Assembly (NCBI GenBank): GCA_016859345.1
Contig: CM029111.1
Coordinates: forward strand, 15,825,714 to 15,889,713
Origin: Istiophorus platypterus
Lineage: Eukaryota; Chordata; Actinopteri; Istiophoriformes; Istiophoridae
Reading direction: 5' to 3'
DNA length: 64,000 bases
In this document: one piece after another, positions 1 to 12,327 of the stretch
Numbering within the stretch: the stretch's first letter is position 1
Layout of the letters: each line of letters begins with the position of its first letter
The notes under the pieces: generated by a model
What the model saw: the letters and a program-made list of their open reading frames with translations, nothing else
Told to the model about the DNA's origin: nothing
Databases searched by the model: none
Made by a program: the position numbers and the translations under genes

Positions 1-2879
1 CATTCATGTAACCGGTGTAAAGAGCGCACTGTATCGCTCGGAGATTTGAGAGAGCAGCTGTTGCCAATTAAAAGCTGAACCCTGGACAGCAATGGAGAGG
101 AGCTGCTTTCACTCGCTCACCAAAATAGGCTAAAAAGGGAGATGAGGGGGAAAAGGCTTATCGGGGTGGGCGGTGCGCTGTGAATGTGACACTTGTATGG
201 ATTTCACCATCTGATTACTGTGCTAAAAAGCCATGTTATGAAAAAATAAAGATACCCTTTCATCATAATGTAAGACACAGAAAAATGCTGTGCTTTGAGT
301 AGCAAAATCCAACCACTCCCTGCCTGAACAAAATATAGAATACTGCGAATATTTTTGGTTACAAAAGTTTAAAGCAGCTTGACACCGAATGTGTATTTTC
401 ACGGCACCTGTGTACATTGTCCAGCATCCATGGTGATGAAACATCGATTTGTGCACTTAAACTGAGATTTAAGGCGTGACAGACAAACTTTTCCACCTGA
501 GGTAGATGAATGTGAAAACAGCCTTCCAGTGTCAAGCTCTGCACCTAAATTGGTCTGCACAGTGACGCTCAAACATCCAGGAGAGGTAAACATACACAAA
601 AAGCACTATCATGAGTAGAAGGGGGCTTTGAATTCGCTGTCTCAAAGCATAATAGCCGTGTGAGGACGGTGCAGATGACATGACAGATAAAATGAGTGAA
701 ACGTGTTGAATTCAGCCTCGGCAAAGACGTGAAGAGAAGAGGCCTCAGGATTCACAGAGGTCAGTGCCCCCCCCCCAACAACAACAAGGAATTTATTTAC
801 ATTTTTATATGGAGCTGGTCACAACTGGCAGAAACATGTGAGGAGCGACAAGGGAAACGCAACTTCATCTATTTTTAGGGGCACAATTGCTGCAGGGTGT
901 AAAATAGTCGACATTTGCGATCTGCATTATTTCACTTATCACCTATTTTGGCCCATAGGCTACATCTAAGTCTTTAAACACAGTCGCCCCCGAGTAGAAA
1001 TTTGTTCCCGTGCTCTTCAGATTCCTCTTGAATACAAGGGCAAGGATCGTCTCTGTTCTTTAACAGTGAAAGCAGAGGAGAAGCATCTCACTGACCACTG
1101 TGGTGTGATTCAGGGACTCCTCCCTTGCCTCCCGTCAGCAGAAAAGCACTGGAAAAATCATGTCAAACATGTTTAGTAAAAAAGAAAAAAAAAAAAAACT
1201 CTCAACCCGTTATTATAGGTCCAGAAGCCAATAAAGCCTTTCGACAAACTGGTCTAGGACTCTTTGGTATCTTCGACTCCAGCGTTGCCAACATAGACCA
1301 AATCCACTGTGACTCACAAACATTAATTGATGGTGTTTAGACTTAAGTGTCTAGTAAAATATATCACTGTTTAACTAGCTTGCTCACAGGATACATTGGC
1401 CAAAGAAGCTAAATTAATGCTAAGAAGATAACGTAACACGAAAGCTGCATGTCCGATTTTCCTCTGGCTTTCAGAAAGATTTAAGCGTTGACACAGCTGG
1501 TAAACTGAGATGTATGCAGAGGCAGAGAGCTGAATAAACTGTGGGAGCAAAATAACCAAATCCAGAAGTCAGCTCCAGGGTTATCTAATGTGTTTATGTC
1601 AGTACCGAGAGACGGCTTCATCAGGGTCAACAGCCCTTTACAACCCGAAGCTTGAGAGCAGCCTCCGAGCTTCGAGCCAAATCTGACAGACGCCCAGTCT
1701 CTGCTGCTGCAGCCATGACGGGGCGTGATGGGGAGGATGTCGAGCGCCTCAGCCTCCGGCAGGTCGGCTCTGTGGGCTACGCCGGAGTTACCGAAGGACG
1801 AGGGTATGAGGCTGGACGGACCTGGAGGACCGAGCAGCTGCAGAAAACAGCTGTGACATTGAGCTACAGCTCGGCCGAAGAGAGGATGAAAAAGAGGCGC
1901 TTCTGCTCCCAGTGGGGGCGCTTGGGGTCAGGCACATATTGAGTTTTACTGGGAGAGGAAACAAAGGAGTTTTTTCACCCTCTCTTTCATTTTACTCATA
2001 TAAATAATTCAACAAATGACATTCTTTTTAAACAAGATTAGTCTATTAAAGAGACTTGAAATGAGAGTCGGTAAAGGATATGTCTTTTAAAACCACTTTG
2101 CGCTGACCATTATGCGGATTGTCCTCTCTTAAAAACTGGCAGGTGCTGTGTTTATTAAGAGACTGGGACTTGATCCAAATTATCACACTGTGCAAAATGT
2201 TTTTTGTTCCAAGGTTGACCCTATCCTAAGAAAAGTTCATTTAGAAAAGCTTTTTTTAAAAAGACAAAAGCATATGAGAATAAATGTTGAAAAAAATCTG
2301 TTGAGACATTATTCCCTTAAATGACAGTCTTGACCTACAGGGATTATAAAAAGACTTCCTGAAAGTGAAAATGAGTATTGTCAATGTGATCCTTGCTCTT
2401 ATGGGTCAGCTATAAAATTTGCAGGGGAAAGAACCAGGCATTAGCTTCTGGAGCCCTTCTGCGGAGCTTTGGGAGACTTTTATGATTGACCTGGAAATAA
2501 AGAAAGTCTATAAGAAAATAGAATAGTATATATATATATATATATATATACATTTATATATTTAAAAGGTACAAACCATCATCAACAGGTCATCAAGTCT
2601 TTGAACACAGCATTTTCCTCAAGAATATACAGGACAGAGCAGGGCGAGACTAACCAGCTCTGACTTGCTTCTGAAAGACTGTGCTATCATCAGCCAAAAT
2701 AAACACAGATGCACGACTGCAATGCACACATGCGTGTTTAAACACAAAACACATGGGGCTGAGTAGAACACAAGAACGTCACTGTGGGTGAGCGGCAGGA
2801 CTCTGGCGTCCAGCTTATGAACAGTATCTGTCCTGTATCCCCCTCATCAGAGCGTGTGCCTCCCTAATCTTCAGGACAA

Positions 2880-2934
<55 letters not shown>

Positions 2935-4600
2935 GTATGTTTAATGGTAGCTGTGTTCTCAACGGGCCCGGGTGAAGAGAATTCTGGGTATTGAGGTGGT
3001 CGAGGTGCATTAGGCTTGTCCACACCATAAATGGTGCCGGGAAGTGGCGCTGACTCACCCAAAAACATTTAGGAACACTTAGGAATACATTAGGTCTTAC
3101 AAGTCATTTGGATCTCGATCATGAGCAGGTTAAGAGGGAGCGAGAGCACTCGCAGGATTTGGTTACGTGTCAGTGGATGGTCTACATCATACAGCTGCAA
3201 CCTCTGCAGACAAAAAAAAACAACAACAACAACAAAAGAAACAGACAATTCAAAGAGTCGCTCTAGTGACAGTCGGAGGAGCAGTTCCATAAAGTTGAAA
3301 GAGTCGCTAAACACAACTCCAGAAAAGACTAGACTGACTTATTGAACCAGAATCTGACACATTCAGATTTGCAGTCCTTAAAATGAGTAACAACCCCCCC
3401 CCGAAAAAAAACTACATCCTACACCTCCCATAATGCAACCTGTTAGTGTCTTTTGTTAGACTCCTCCTTGCCTGGTGTATGTCCACGTGTTTCAACCCCC
3501 CCCCCTCCAGTTTTCAATACAGACTTTCCATAAAGAATTTGTGATTTTCGAGCCCAGGCTCTGATAAATGTAATGAAAGCTCTCTCCAGAGCCACAGGGC
3601 TGTTATCACAGACTACTACAAATTGCTGAATGTGTAAAATTGTTGGTGTATCCCTTTAATATCTGATCGGATATTACAACTTTTACTGAGAAATCAACTT
3701 TTACTGTGTGCTTTGTTTGTCTTGACTTCCACAATAAAACTTGGTGCTTTCAGTCTTCTCTCCAGCCTGTTCATGATGAGAACACTGCTTCTCATATGCT
3801 ATTATCCTTTTTTTTTTGCTGATATACAAATAGAGAGAAAAGGAAATACTTCATAATTTCAGATTACAGTTCTATGTTCCAGAACTGGCAATTTGCTTCT
3901 ACATTAACCTTTGTCCCTCCGTTAGTTTTTCCATTAACCATAAATGTTGCCCACCTGAATATCCCATTGTCTTCTGCCTTGGGACTTCGGTCTTATCTCC
4001 TCCTTCTCCAGTGCTGCAACAAAAGCATCATTATGTGTTATATATCAAGAAATTAGAAAGAAACCAGACAAAATAAAACTAAATAATTTAAGCAGTTACC
4101 TGCAGTTTGCGACTATGTGGCATATACACATTTGATGGCTTATTTGAATAACTACTTTTTTTTCCTCTTAAAGTGCAAGTGGACTCAATGGAAATCTTAT
4201 CATTAGGGACTCTTACTTTTGCTATTTATAAAACGTAAACGTCGTACTTCTTTACTTTCTCTGTGAAAATATATGATCTATTTAATGAGAACTAACTATA
4301 AGCGGTAAACACAGACTAACTTTGGAGGACGCTATGATATTCACTCATTAACACGCCATCACACTGACTGGAGACACCGTAACAGGTGTGTACCAGCAAG
4401 CTTCATATTAAATTGTGAAGTTTTTCCAACCATCCCACAAAAAGGGCGAGAAATAATCTGCACATCTGCTTATGTCAGCGACCACATCTGGGTGGAAACT
4501 CTTTCCAGCATTTCTTCATCAGGGTCAGCGCAGAGGTCTCACGGTTCCAAGGTCTCTCCCGAGGTTAAGCCTCTAACTTTCCTCCATTAAACCCAAACTC
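1..4600. other. Non-coding stretch, no recognised gene
   Basis: I find no exon with protein similarity that I can recognise on either strand. The stretch is AT-rich with homopolymer runs and a short (TA)n near 2529-2552. A GC-richer patch at 1640-1940 has a 96-codon open frame, but it resembles no family I know and lacks convincing splice partners. The motif CTTCATCAGGGTCA occurs near 1614 and again near 4515, each preceded within about 20-45 bp by TTATGTCAG, so both may be fragments of one dispersed repeat. Confidence 0.5.
2878..2934. repeat. (AAAT)n microsatellite
   Basis: About fourteen uninterrupted copies of a four-base AAAT unit. The short tyrosine/leucine/isoleucine-repeat open frames seen on the minus strand here are only the translation of this repeat. 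Confidence 0.95.
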
Positions 4601-4619
4601 TGTACGACAGACGGAGGAA

Positions 4620-4960
4620 CTGTCACAAATATCGGACTCACGCTGTCAGGCGCCGTCCTCTGATGTGGGCCACGATGCCACATGTTTTCCAACCTGTTTG
4701 TTTAGTGGGAGAAGTCCGACGCCTCCTTCACGCTTCTCCCGCGTGTGGGCGGTTTTATGCGGCCGCTTCCTTGTTTACACCGTCGCTCGCTGTGATTGGT
4801 CGACGACAGAGCGCGCGCAAAGGGAAAAACGGGAGGGTGCGCTTGTTTTGCGCCGTCTGCACGCCGCTGGCGCACTGCCGGCGTTGAGACGTTACGCTTG
4901 AAACCGCAGCGTCGCGGCGGACGTTAAACCGAACGCACCCTCTACAAACCTCTGTCTTTC
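4620..4960. promoter_or_regulatory. Orphan CpG-rich promoter-like block
   Basis: CpG dinucleotides are dense here, in contrast to the AT-rich surroundings. A GC box (TGGGCGG, 4746-4752) and an inverted CCAAT box (GATTGG, 4794-4799) lie about 45 bp apart, a common layout in TATA-less vertebrate promoters. No coding exon that I can recognise starts near it: agmat begins almost 6 kb to the right on the minus strand. It could serve a gene whose body lies left of the window, an unrecognised non-coding transcript, or be a decayed island. The sequence shows the motifs; promoter activity is inference. Confidence 0.4.
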
Positions 4961-5577
4961 TCGACGAGCGGTGACAATAAGCTCGGAGAACTGAAAACTT
5001 GAGTTCGCTTGAGGGGTTTATCGTTAATGTTGGGCTGATGTTGGGGCGCAGCCGCTGTAGCAACGCAATAAACATCAACTTCAACATATCGCAACATGAC
5101 AACGGGTTAATAATATTATTATGTCCATGGCTGTGTTAACTGTATGTTGCGTTCAAGTGCCGTTGTAGCGGGGTTAAAGGTGACAGTGACGTTGACCTAT
5201 TTAACCTGATATTGTAATGATAAGTCACTGTTGCTGTTGTCACTTCAGTGAAGAATATTACCTCGAACTGACCATTTTCTTCTCGAGACATCCTGAAAAA
5301 TGCAGCTGCAGAATCTTATTATTTATTATTATTCATTATTCATCAGCACTTTGTGTAAGTGATGTGCAACCTTTACACGGTAAATGCTAAAAGCCGGAAA
5401 CATGCACACATATGAGCAAGATGTCTGCTTAAATTAATAAGAGCTTTATCATATTAGCATCTAGATCTTATCCAATGGAGATAAAACATGCAGTTTAAGG
5501 CTGATTATATATATATATTTTTTTTTTTTTTTCTTTGACAACACTCATCCATGAGGCATTGATCGCTATTGTCATTA

Positions 5578-5800
5578 CTAGAGCTGCAACAAGTGATCTA
5601 TTTCTGCAATCGACAGATAATCGGCAACTATTTTGCAAATCAAATCGTTTTAGTCTTTTTTAAGCCAATCATATGTTGACTCCAGGCCTTCAGATGTGGG
5701 GATTGTATTCTTCCCTTTGTCATCCATGATGGTAAAGTGAATATCTTTGGATGGTTCCATGGTTTTGGATAGTTTGGATGGTTTAGATGTGTTGTCATAT
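5578..5800. repeat. Teleost dispersed repeat with AATCG/TAATCG ends
   Basis: Begins with GAGCTGCAAC, then has 'CAATCGACAGATAATCGGCAACTA' type text (quoted here only as its key parts CAATCGACAG and ATAATCGGCA) and an internal GTGAATATCTTTGG segment. The same internal word recurs as TAGATATCTTTGGATT at about 9143-9158, so this is one family with the copy at 9005-9285. From memory such elements are very common in percomorph fish; I cannot assign a Repbase name. Confidence 0.6.
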
Positions 5801-6748
5801 CAATATGATATGTATTTGAAACTAGACAATATAAACAAATTAAAAGTCGAACTCATTGTGTTTTTGTTTAGGTTACGGATTTATTTTTTAATCACTAAAA
5901 ACCATAAAATGTCATTAATATAAATCCGTGGTTAGTGTGAGGTGTAAATATTGTACATAATCATGTTATCTTGCTTTCTACTCCTGTAATTTCAATGCAG
6001 CTTGTGTTGAGGAACTTTCTGAGACAAAAAAGACAACGTAACAAGAATATTCCGATCCAGTGACTTTAGACGTGGGATCCTGGACGGCGGCGGTGGGCTG
6101 TGGTCCTCTTGGCGGAGCCGAGTCTAGGTCCAGACTGGCATTGACGATTTCTCTGTCCCTACTTTTGATCGCCTTTCCCTCCTTTTTTCTTCTTCTAACC
6201 AACATGAATGTGCTTTCCAGTCCGCCACAAACCACCTACGTTTCTTTCTTTTCCATTCTTTTTTTCCTGACAACCTTTCACATTCATCCCGACTTTCCTT
6301 TTCCTTTTTCTCTGAGGCTTCTTTAAATTGTTGTATCTGTCTAACACTGAAACTACCTGAGGATGGAAATTCACATTCGTTTGCCTACGCTAATTTGTTT
6401 TCATGAATAGAAAAATCTGTGATGATTGGTCAACTGGGTCGTCTGCATTTGCACATTTACAATTACTGCATCCCATCCCTTATTGTCTAGATAAAGTCAA
6501 TATATTATAAAAATTGATTAAAGACAAAGTGAATATATTACATTGATTTTTTTTCTAATGCTGTGGTTATGAATTCCTTAAACCAGACTAGTGGCATCTG
6601 ATACTGTCAAATATTTCAGTTGCTCCTCATTAGTGCATTTATCCCCCTGTTGGCTGATTCAGCAGAACTGCATTTTCATTTTGTTTTTTCAGGTAACTGT
6701 ACTGATTTTTAACAAACACCCTGTCCTGTCACCTGTGGTCTGATCTGT
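5801..6748. other. 3' flank of agmat, no gene
   Basis: AT-rich sequence downstream of the agmat stop on its strand, presumably including its 3' untranslated region. I could not pick a polyadenylation signal with confidence within 400 bp; the nearest AATAAA on the minus strand is at about 5880-5885, which would imply a long 3' UTR. Open frames of 85-88 codons at 5978-6326 overlap one another on opposite strands and look like chance. Confidence 0.45.
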
Positions 6749-6866
6749 TCAGTAATATTTAATTTTTGGGAGGACGCACAGCATTTCAAAGAGGAGGTTG
6801 GCAGCAGTCAGTGCAGTGTTTCCTGGCAAGGAAGGAAAAAAAAGTGTAAACAGGGTTTGTAAAAAT

Positions 6867-6956
<90 letters not shown>

Positions 6957-9900
6957 TATATAGGATTGGGAAATTAATTGTGTCAAGTACCTGTGGTGTC
7001 GTAGGGTGGAGACACCTCCACTAGATCACATCCGACAAGATTCAGACCACGGCAGCCCCGGATAATCTCAACTCCCTAAATCGGGCCAAGACAACAGAGC
7101 TGTATTCATATTCATAGATTAAAATATAGCAAATAAGCACAGCAAATTCCATTTTTGTAAAAAAAAAAAAAAAAAAAGTATAACTTTTTGATGTAACCTT
7201 CATCTGTGCATGATTTTGACAAACTATGTGTTTTAATAGCATCAATAATAACCATCCAACTTCCTCTGTTGATATTTTTCTCCTGCATGCATGTACCTGG
7301 AAATTCTTAGCGTAACTCGTGATGTGACAAGGTCGTGTCATATGATCCTTTGACAAATCAGACGATAGTTCATAAGGAATAAAGTCTGCTGCACCATGTT
7401 TACCTGGATGGGGGTGAGCCCTGCTATCTCCGGTGTGCCTGTCCCAGGGGCGAAGCCCGGGTCAAGGGCATCGATGTCGAAACTGAGGTAGACCGGGCCG
7501 GTGCCCATCTGGGCCCTGACCTCGGCCATCAGTGGAGTGAGAGATCTGAACCAACACTCCTCCACCTGGACCACGCGGAAACCCTGCACCATGCGGAAAA
7601 ATAAAGGATGACTGTTCCCCACTGTTTCTTAAAAAGGGACGACATGCAAGACTGTGACTGGCACACAGCACAAAAGGACAATGAGACATCTATTACCAGC
7701 TGGTTTGAGTGGTGATTTCTGGCATCCACAACTTATTTTCAGGTCCAAACCAAATCTGGTCCACTTGCGCCTTGAAACGCACCATGCTCATTTAGCTCAC
7801 CCATTTATCACTGAAATATCATTATTTTTGCAACTGCAACTTTAAATGAACAGCTTGACATTTTTGGGTTATATGCCAGTAGGATGAGAAAATTGATGCC
7901 ACTCTCACTGCTGCACAGTTAGTATGAAGCTGGAGCCAGCAGCCGTTCGGTCAGTGCAGCGATCTGACCGCAGAACGCTGGGGCCGTGGTTATAACAGTC
8001 CAGCAATTGGACGCATCTGACGTGTTCACAGCTGGAAAAGTACAGATGTGCATAATAAAATTAAAAGCAGACGGATCCCATTTAGCTGCTTCAGATTCGG
8101 GGCACGGCTCATTTTCACATGATTGCGCCTTACTGGGACACATGAAGTGAGCTGAACCATCATCAGTGTTATTATTAGTACCACCTGCGCTTTTCCTGCT
8201 ATTAACAGTTACATCGTCTGCCGCACAAAGGGCCTGTCACCACAATGTATTATACATAACCACAGGCGGCAGAGGAGACCTGTCTTTAGTCACAGTTAAT
8301 TAGACGTTAGGGTAATGAATGATTGGGAATTAATTTCGGAGTGTTATTAACACAGTTGCATTAATTCTACTAAGGGCAAGTTTTTCCCTATTAGTATTCA
8401 TGAAGAATGCTTTTATCTGGAGCTCCAACACTTAGTGCATTAATTTTTTAGTTGATCAAAAGAAAAATTTAAAAAATCTAATAATTCATTGATAACTTTT
8501 AAAATTAGCCCCTAAAAGGTGGAAAATTTCCTGTTTTTCTTGTCATATTTTACTAAATTTCAATGAAGGCAAGACTTTCAAAGAAATAGTGTTGGACTCT
8601 GGGACACGGCGATGGATCAGCGTATCCACAGGACCTGCAGCATTCGAGCAGGGTACCTGGGCCCGGCTCCACTCGTATGAATCCGGAGAGTAGCCGGTGC
8701 CCCGCAGACCGATCTGGACCACCCTCTTACAGTCCAGCAGCCCTTCCTCAACGCAGCGTCTGAACGGAGTCCCATGTCCGATCCTCTCCCCCAGGACCAC
8801 ATCGCTGGTGTCAGCATGGGCGTCCACGTGGACCAGACCCACCGGGCCGTGCCTGATGAAATACCACAGAACAGACCTGAGTGAGGCAGGAAGACGCGAT
8901 GGACGATGGGTTCCATATATATGGATGTTGGTTGATTTGTCCCGTGTTGGCATTTATATCTACCAACATTGTACAGCCATGCAAAAGTCATATTGTTCAT
9001 TGTAGAGAAGAATAACGGAATAATCGGTTAATTCATCATGAGAAAATCAACCTGATAATCAATTAATTGCTTCAGTTGATTGTTTCATCAACCCAAAAAA
9101 TTGATTTTCTGCTCTTCTTCTTTATTTGATCATTTTAAATTAGATATCTTTGGATTTTCGACAGCTGGTTGGACAAAACAAACACGTGAAGACAGTTTTT
9201 CTACATTTCAATGACTATATTAATGGAAAAACAATCAACAACTAATCATTAGTGGGGATAATTGTTAGTTTTTGCCCCAATATGCATTTATTTCTTTTTC
9301 CACTGCAGAAACAGGGAATGATCTTTGTCTAAACTTGTCCAGGCAATGTTAAGTCTTGATTGGATCATAATTAGCCCCCAAAGCAATCACACATACGTGC
9401 ATATACAACTCACTTCTCAGCAACGGCCTGCAGGATTGGATACGCGATGGTGTGATCGCCACCTGCAGACACCAGAGCGTCCTCAACAACCAACCTTTGA
9501 GCCGACATGCACTTCAGCTCCTGCGGCTATTTTAAATGGCTAATAATTGCACAGACACAGTGGGGAGCCTGCTCTCGCTCCCTATGAAACTTTTACCCGG
9601 CTGCGTAAAAGCTCAACCAATCCATCGCTCCTTTCTTTTTTTTTTTGCCCTCATCTAGTCGCCCTCACCCATGGTCAGAGGGACGCATCCAGAGGCCAGG
9701 ATCTTCCCGTAGGCCTCCCTGATGCGCCTGCAGGTGTCCTTCAGGTCGTACATGTTCACGTTGACGTCCCCGATGTCGGCCACCATGAGGGACTCGTAGG
9801 GGGCCGCCCTGGTGCCGCTGTTGTAAGCCCTCAGCAGGGCGGACTCCGCTCTGATCTGGCGGGGACCGAACCTGCAGGAACGGGAGCAGATATCTGGTCT

Positions 9901-10783
9901 TTCGTCTCAGGGCTGCGACATTTGAAAACTGGGCCATTTTGGACTATTATCATTAACAAAGTACTTAAGATCAGATTCGAGGTACTTGTACTATACTTGA
10001 TTATTTCCATTTTATGTTACTTTATGCATCTCCTCCACTATTACTTACTCAATATACCAGTTGTGGGTACTAATTACATTTCAAAACAAGATGTCAAACA
10101 CAAAAGCACAGTAACAGATTAAAGAAGCCAGCGTTATATAAAATTGTTATATAAAACATTTAACACTGCTCTCATCAATGCATCGGTAATAAAATTCCCA
10201 CATATGACACTGAAATGTGACATTATGCACAATGGTGACAGACTGTGGCTTTTATTTTGTTACTGCTGCTCTACACTTCTTTCATCACCGATTTATATTT
10301 ACAGGCTAAACGTGCGACAGATTTGTTCTGCTCATGAACTAAACTGCATTTTCATTTTCTCTCAGTAAACTTGAAAATCATAGCTGGTGCTACTGTATCC
10401 GCATAGGGACGCATACGGTGATTTCAGCGGCCGCTGCAGCTGCAGCGGCGGCGGCGGCGGGGCCCGCACCTGGCTCCGGGTCGGTTCGAGGTCCCGGTGT
10501 CGATGGGGACGCCGACAAACGCCGCGTCCAGCCCGTCCGCCGTCTCCTGGTACGGCAGCTTGGCCATGGTGGCGACGCCCGACACCCGAGCGACGAACTC
10601 GGCGCTCGGCGGCACGTTGAAGCGTCTCCCGGAGCAGCCCCTGTCGGGCTGCGGGCGCGGGGCCCGTCCGTCGCCGCGGAGAGCCGGAGCCCGCCGGGGC
10701 CTCGGGCGGAGGAGGTCCGCCGCGGGACGGTGCGGGGAAACGACGGCGCGGGCCGCGTTCGGGTTCCTCCAAACCGAAAACAT
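6749..10783 (-). CDS. agmat: Agmatinase (guanidino-acid ureohydrolase), mitochondrial
   Basis: Seven exons join in frame with GT/AG borders: 10470-10783, 9669-9871, 9414-9462, 8657-8852, 7404-7583, 6991-7075, 6749-6822, giving 366 residues (human AGMAT has about 352). Family knowledge: a manganese ureohydrolase that releases urea from agmatine or related guanidino acids in mitochondria. Seen: the metal-binding motifs GGDHT (173-177), VDAHADT (Asp199, His201, Asp203) and SFDIDALDP (Asp290, Asp292) are all intact, as are GVPIDTGTSNRPGAR and the ending GNTALTAANLLFEMLC. The arginine-rich, acid-poor N-terminus suits a mitochondrial targeting peptide. I chose the ATG at 10783 because it has G at -3 and gives family length; an in-frame ATG at 10897 (404 residues) has a weak context. 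Exon 1 is very GC-rich. Introns hold several dispersed repeats. No disruption seen, so it should be functional. Confidence 0.95.
6873..6952. repeat. (TG)n(TA)n compound microsatellite in agmat intron 6
   Basis: About twenty TG units followed directly by about twenty TA units. It takes up nearly half of the 168-bp last intron of agmat (6823-6990), between a (TG)n tract able to form Z-DNA and a (TA)n tract able to form cruciforms. Confidence 0.95.
7842..7960. mobile_element. Fragment of TA-flanked inverted-repeat element (agmat intron 5)
   Basis: Starts with a diverged form of the terminal sequence seen at 38444 and 58216 (TTTAAATGAACAGCTTGACA against TTTAAAGGAATAGTTTAACA), followed by ATTTTTGGGTTA and GATGAGAAAATTGATGCCAC, the internal words of the same family. 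The right end is not preserved. Non-autonomous, no coding capacity. Confidence 0.6.
9005..9285. repeat. Dispersed repeat in agmat intron 3
   Basis: Contains TTAATTCATCATGAGAAAAT and CAATTAATTGCTTCAGTTGA, nearly repeated at 11195-11265, plus the ATATCTTTGGATT word shared with the element at 5578-5800, and ends with TAATCATTAG/ATAATTGTTAG. Family name unknown to me; no coding capacity. Confidence 0.6.
9955..10040. repeat. AAGTACTT-type teleost repeat fragment (agmat intron 1)
   Basis: Words such as GAGGTACTTGTACTATACTT and TATTTCCATTTTATGTTACT match, from memory, the core of a repeat very common in teleosts. Related copies are at 21100-21610 and 41165-41310. Confidence 0.6.
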
Positions 10784-11194
10784 ACCGACCGGACCGGGGG
10801 CGAAAGGACGAGCCGCGACGGCCGTGAGCCGGACAAGCGCCGCCACTTCAGGGGTCCGCTTCTGAGCTCGTAGCATCCAGCGTCGCGTTAGCCACATGCG
10901 AAATGACGAAAACGTTCACCAGGCCTAGTGTCTAACGTTCATCAAATACTCACGCAGGGTCGCGATCAACGCGCATATCTGGCGATTCCATACATCACAC
11001 ATAGTGTAGCATCGCCCAGGGGAAGATGTTACAACGTTTTCTCTTTCCTTCGTCTGGTCGTGCGTGTCGGTTTTCAAAGTTACGACGCGGTCGTGAGCCT
11101 GAAGGCAGCACGGGTCCATAGGACAGTCAGTGCGGTGAAGTGTAAACAGGACTTTTAAAGCGCTGTCGCCTTATTTATGAGTTGGCCACCAGAT

Positions 11195-11265
11195 TTAACT
11201 CATCATGGGAAAATCTATCTGACAATCAATTCATTGCTTCAGTTGATTGTTACATCAACCAAAAT
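11195..11265. repeat. Short copy of the 9005-9285 repeat
   Basis: About 70 bp closely match the copy in agmat intron 3 (shared ATTGCTTCAGTTGATTGT and ACATCAACC/TCATCAACC). It lies between the divergent agmat and tubulin starts. Confidence 0.6.
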
Positions 11266-11656
11266 AAATGTGTTTATATAACATATAAGTGTTTCATACC
11301 TCAAACATGTTATATGTCAGGCAGGAGCTAATAAAGAGAAAGACGTTTTCTATATGGTTATTCATAAATGTACAAACAGTGCTTACAAAGATTCAGACTA
11401 TACTATTATTCATACTGAGGACATTTTTTAGACATTCTTTACTCGTTTTGGTTTTATTAGCCTCATTTTGCTTTTAGGCTCGTGCATTAGTAGAAAATCT
11501 AAAACGTACAATATATTTTCTGTTTTTAGGGAATGTATTTACAAATTATGTGAAAAATCAGAAATATAATTTTGGCCATAAACATTCTTAAAAATGTCAA
11601 GCACAAGTTATCTGTATAATGTCTTTATTAACCTCTGCCCTATTTAGTTTGCCTAT

Positions 11657-11796
11657 TTACATATATATACACACACACACACACATATATATATACATGT
11701 ATACATACACATACATATACACACATACATACATATACATATATATATATAAACATATATACACATATGTATATATATACATACATACATAGATAT

Positions 11797-11847
<51 letters not shown>

Positions 11848-11884
11848 TGTATACATATATACATAGATATATACATACATAAAT

Positions 11885-11915
<31 letters not shown>

Positions 11916-11998
11916 CAAACACATACATTATATACAAGTATATATGCATATATATATATGTGTGTATATTATATTATATTTATATATCATATGTATAT
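11657..11998. repeat. (TA)n / (ACAT)n / (AC)n microsatellite cluster
   Basis: About 340 bp of almost pure A, T and C on this strand in alternating purine-pyrimidine order. It separates agmat from the tubulin promoter. The 77-98 codon Tyr/Ile-rich open frames on both strands are repeat translation, not genes. Confidence 0.95.
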
Positions 11999-12091
11999 GA
12001 TTATATACATAAACGTCATGTGTCACAAACCCCATCCAAAACCTCTAAACGGGCCAAAGAATCCACATGTCGCTTATTCACTTAGCGGCCC

Positions 12092-12327
12092 TATTTAACG
12101 TCGTTCTGGGTGTGATACGGTTACTGCGTCAAACGGCGGAAGGTTTCGGGGGGGCTTTTGGGTTCCGGTTTTTTTCCTTTGCGCACTTCACCTGTCCGAG
12201 CGCCGCGCGCCGTCAGACCCGCTCCAGACACCGCGCGCCGTCAGACCCGCTCCAGACACCGCACGCCTCGGACGCGGACGCTCCCCAGGACTTGTCTCGT
12301 TACATTGCATAATATCGACAAGCCATC
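12092..12327 (+). promoter_or_regulatory. Putative tubulin promoter and 5' UTR
   Basis: A weak TATA-like TATTTAA lies at 12092-12098, followed by a GC-rich stretch. A 28-bp unit (CCGCGCGCC...CTCCAGACA) is repeated exactly at 12203-12230 and 12231-12258, with a third start CCGCACGCC at 12259. The translation start at 12328 has A at -3. The extent of the 5' UTR is inference; the tandem repeat is seen directly. Confidence 0.45.

Noticed and set aside
1652..1942. Plus-strand 96-codon frame beginning MRAASELRAK
   Set aside because: GC-richer than its surroundings but no recognised domain and no convincing splice partners; kept only as part of the non-coding description.
10362..10873. Several Arg/Ala/Gly-rich frames on both strands around agmat exon 1
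   Set aside because: Caused by GC richness. Only the frame that continues through GVPIDTGTSNRPGAR to a proper donor at 10469 is coding.
11640..12000. Tyr/Ile-rich open frames on both strands
   Set aside because: Translation of the TA/ACAT microsatellite.
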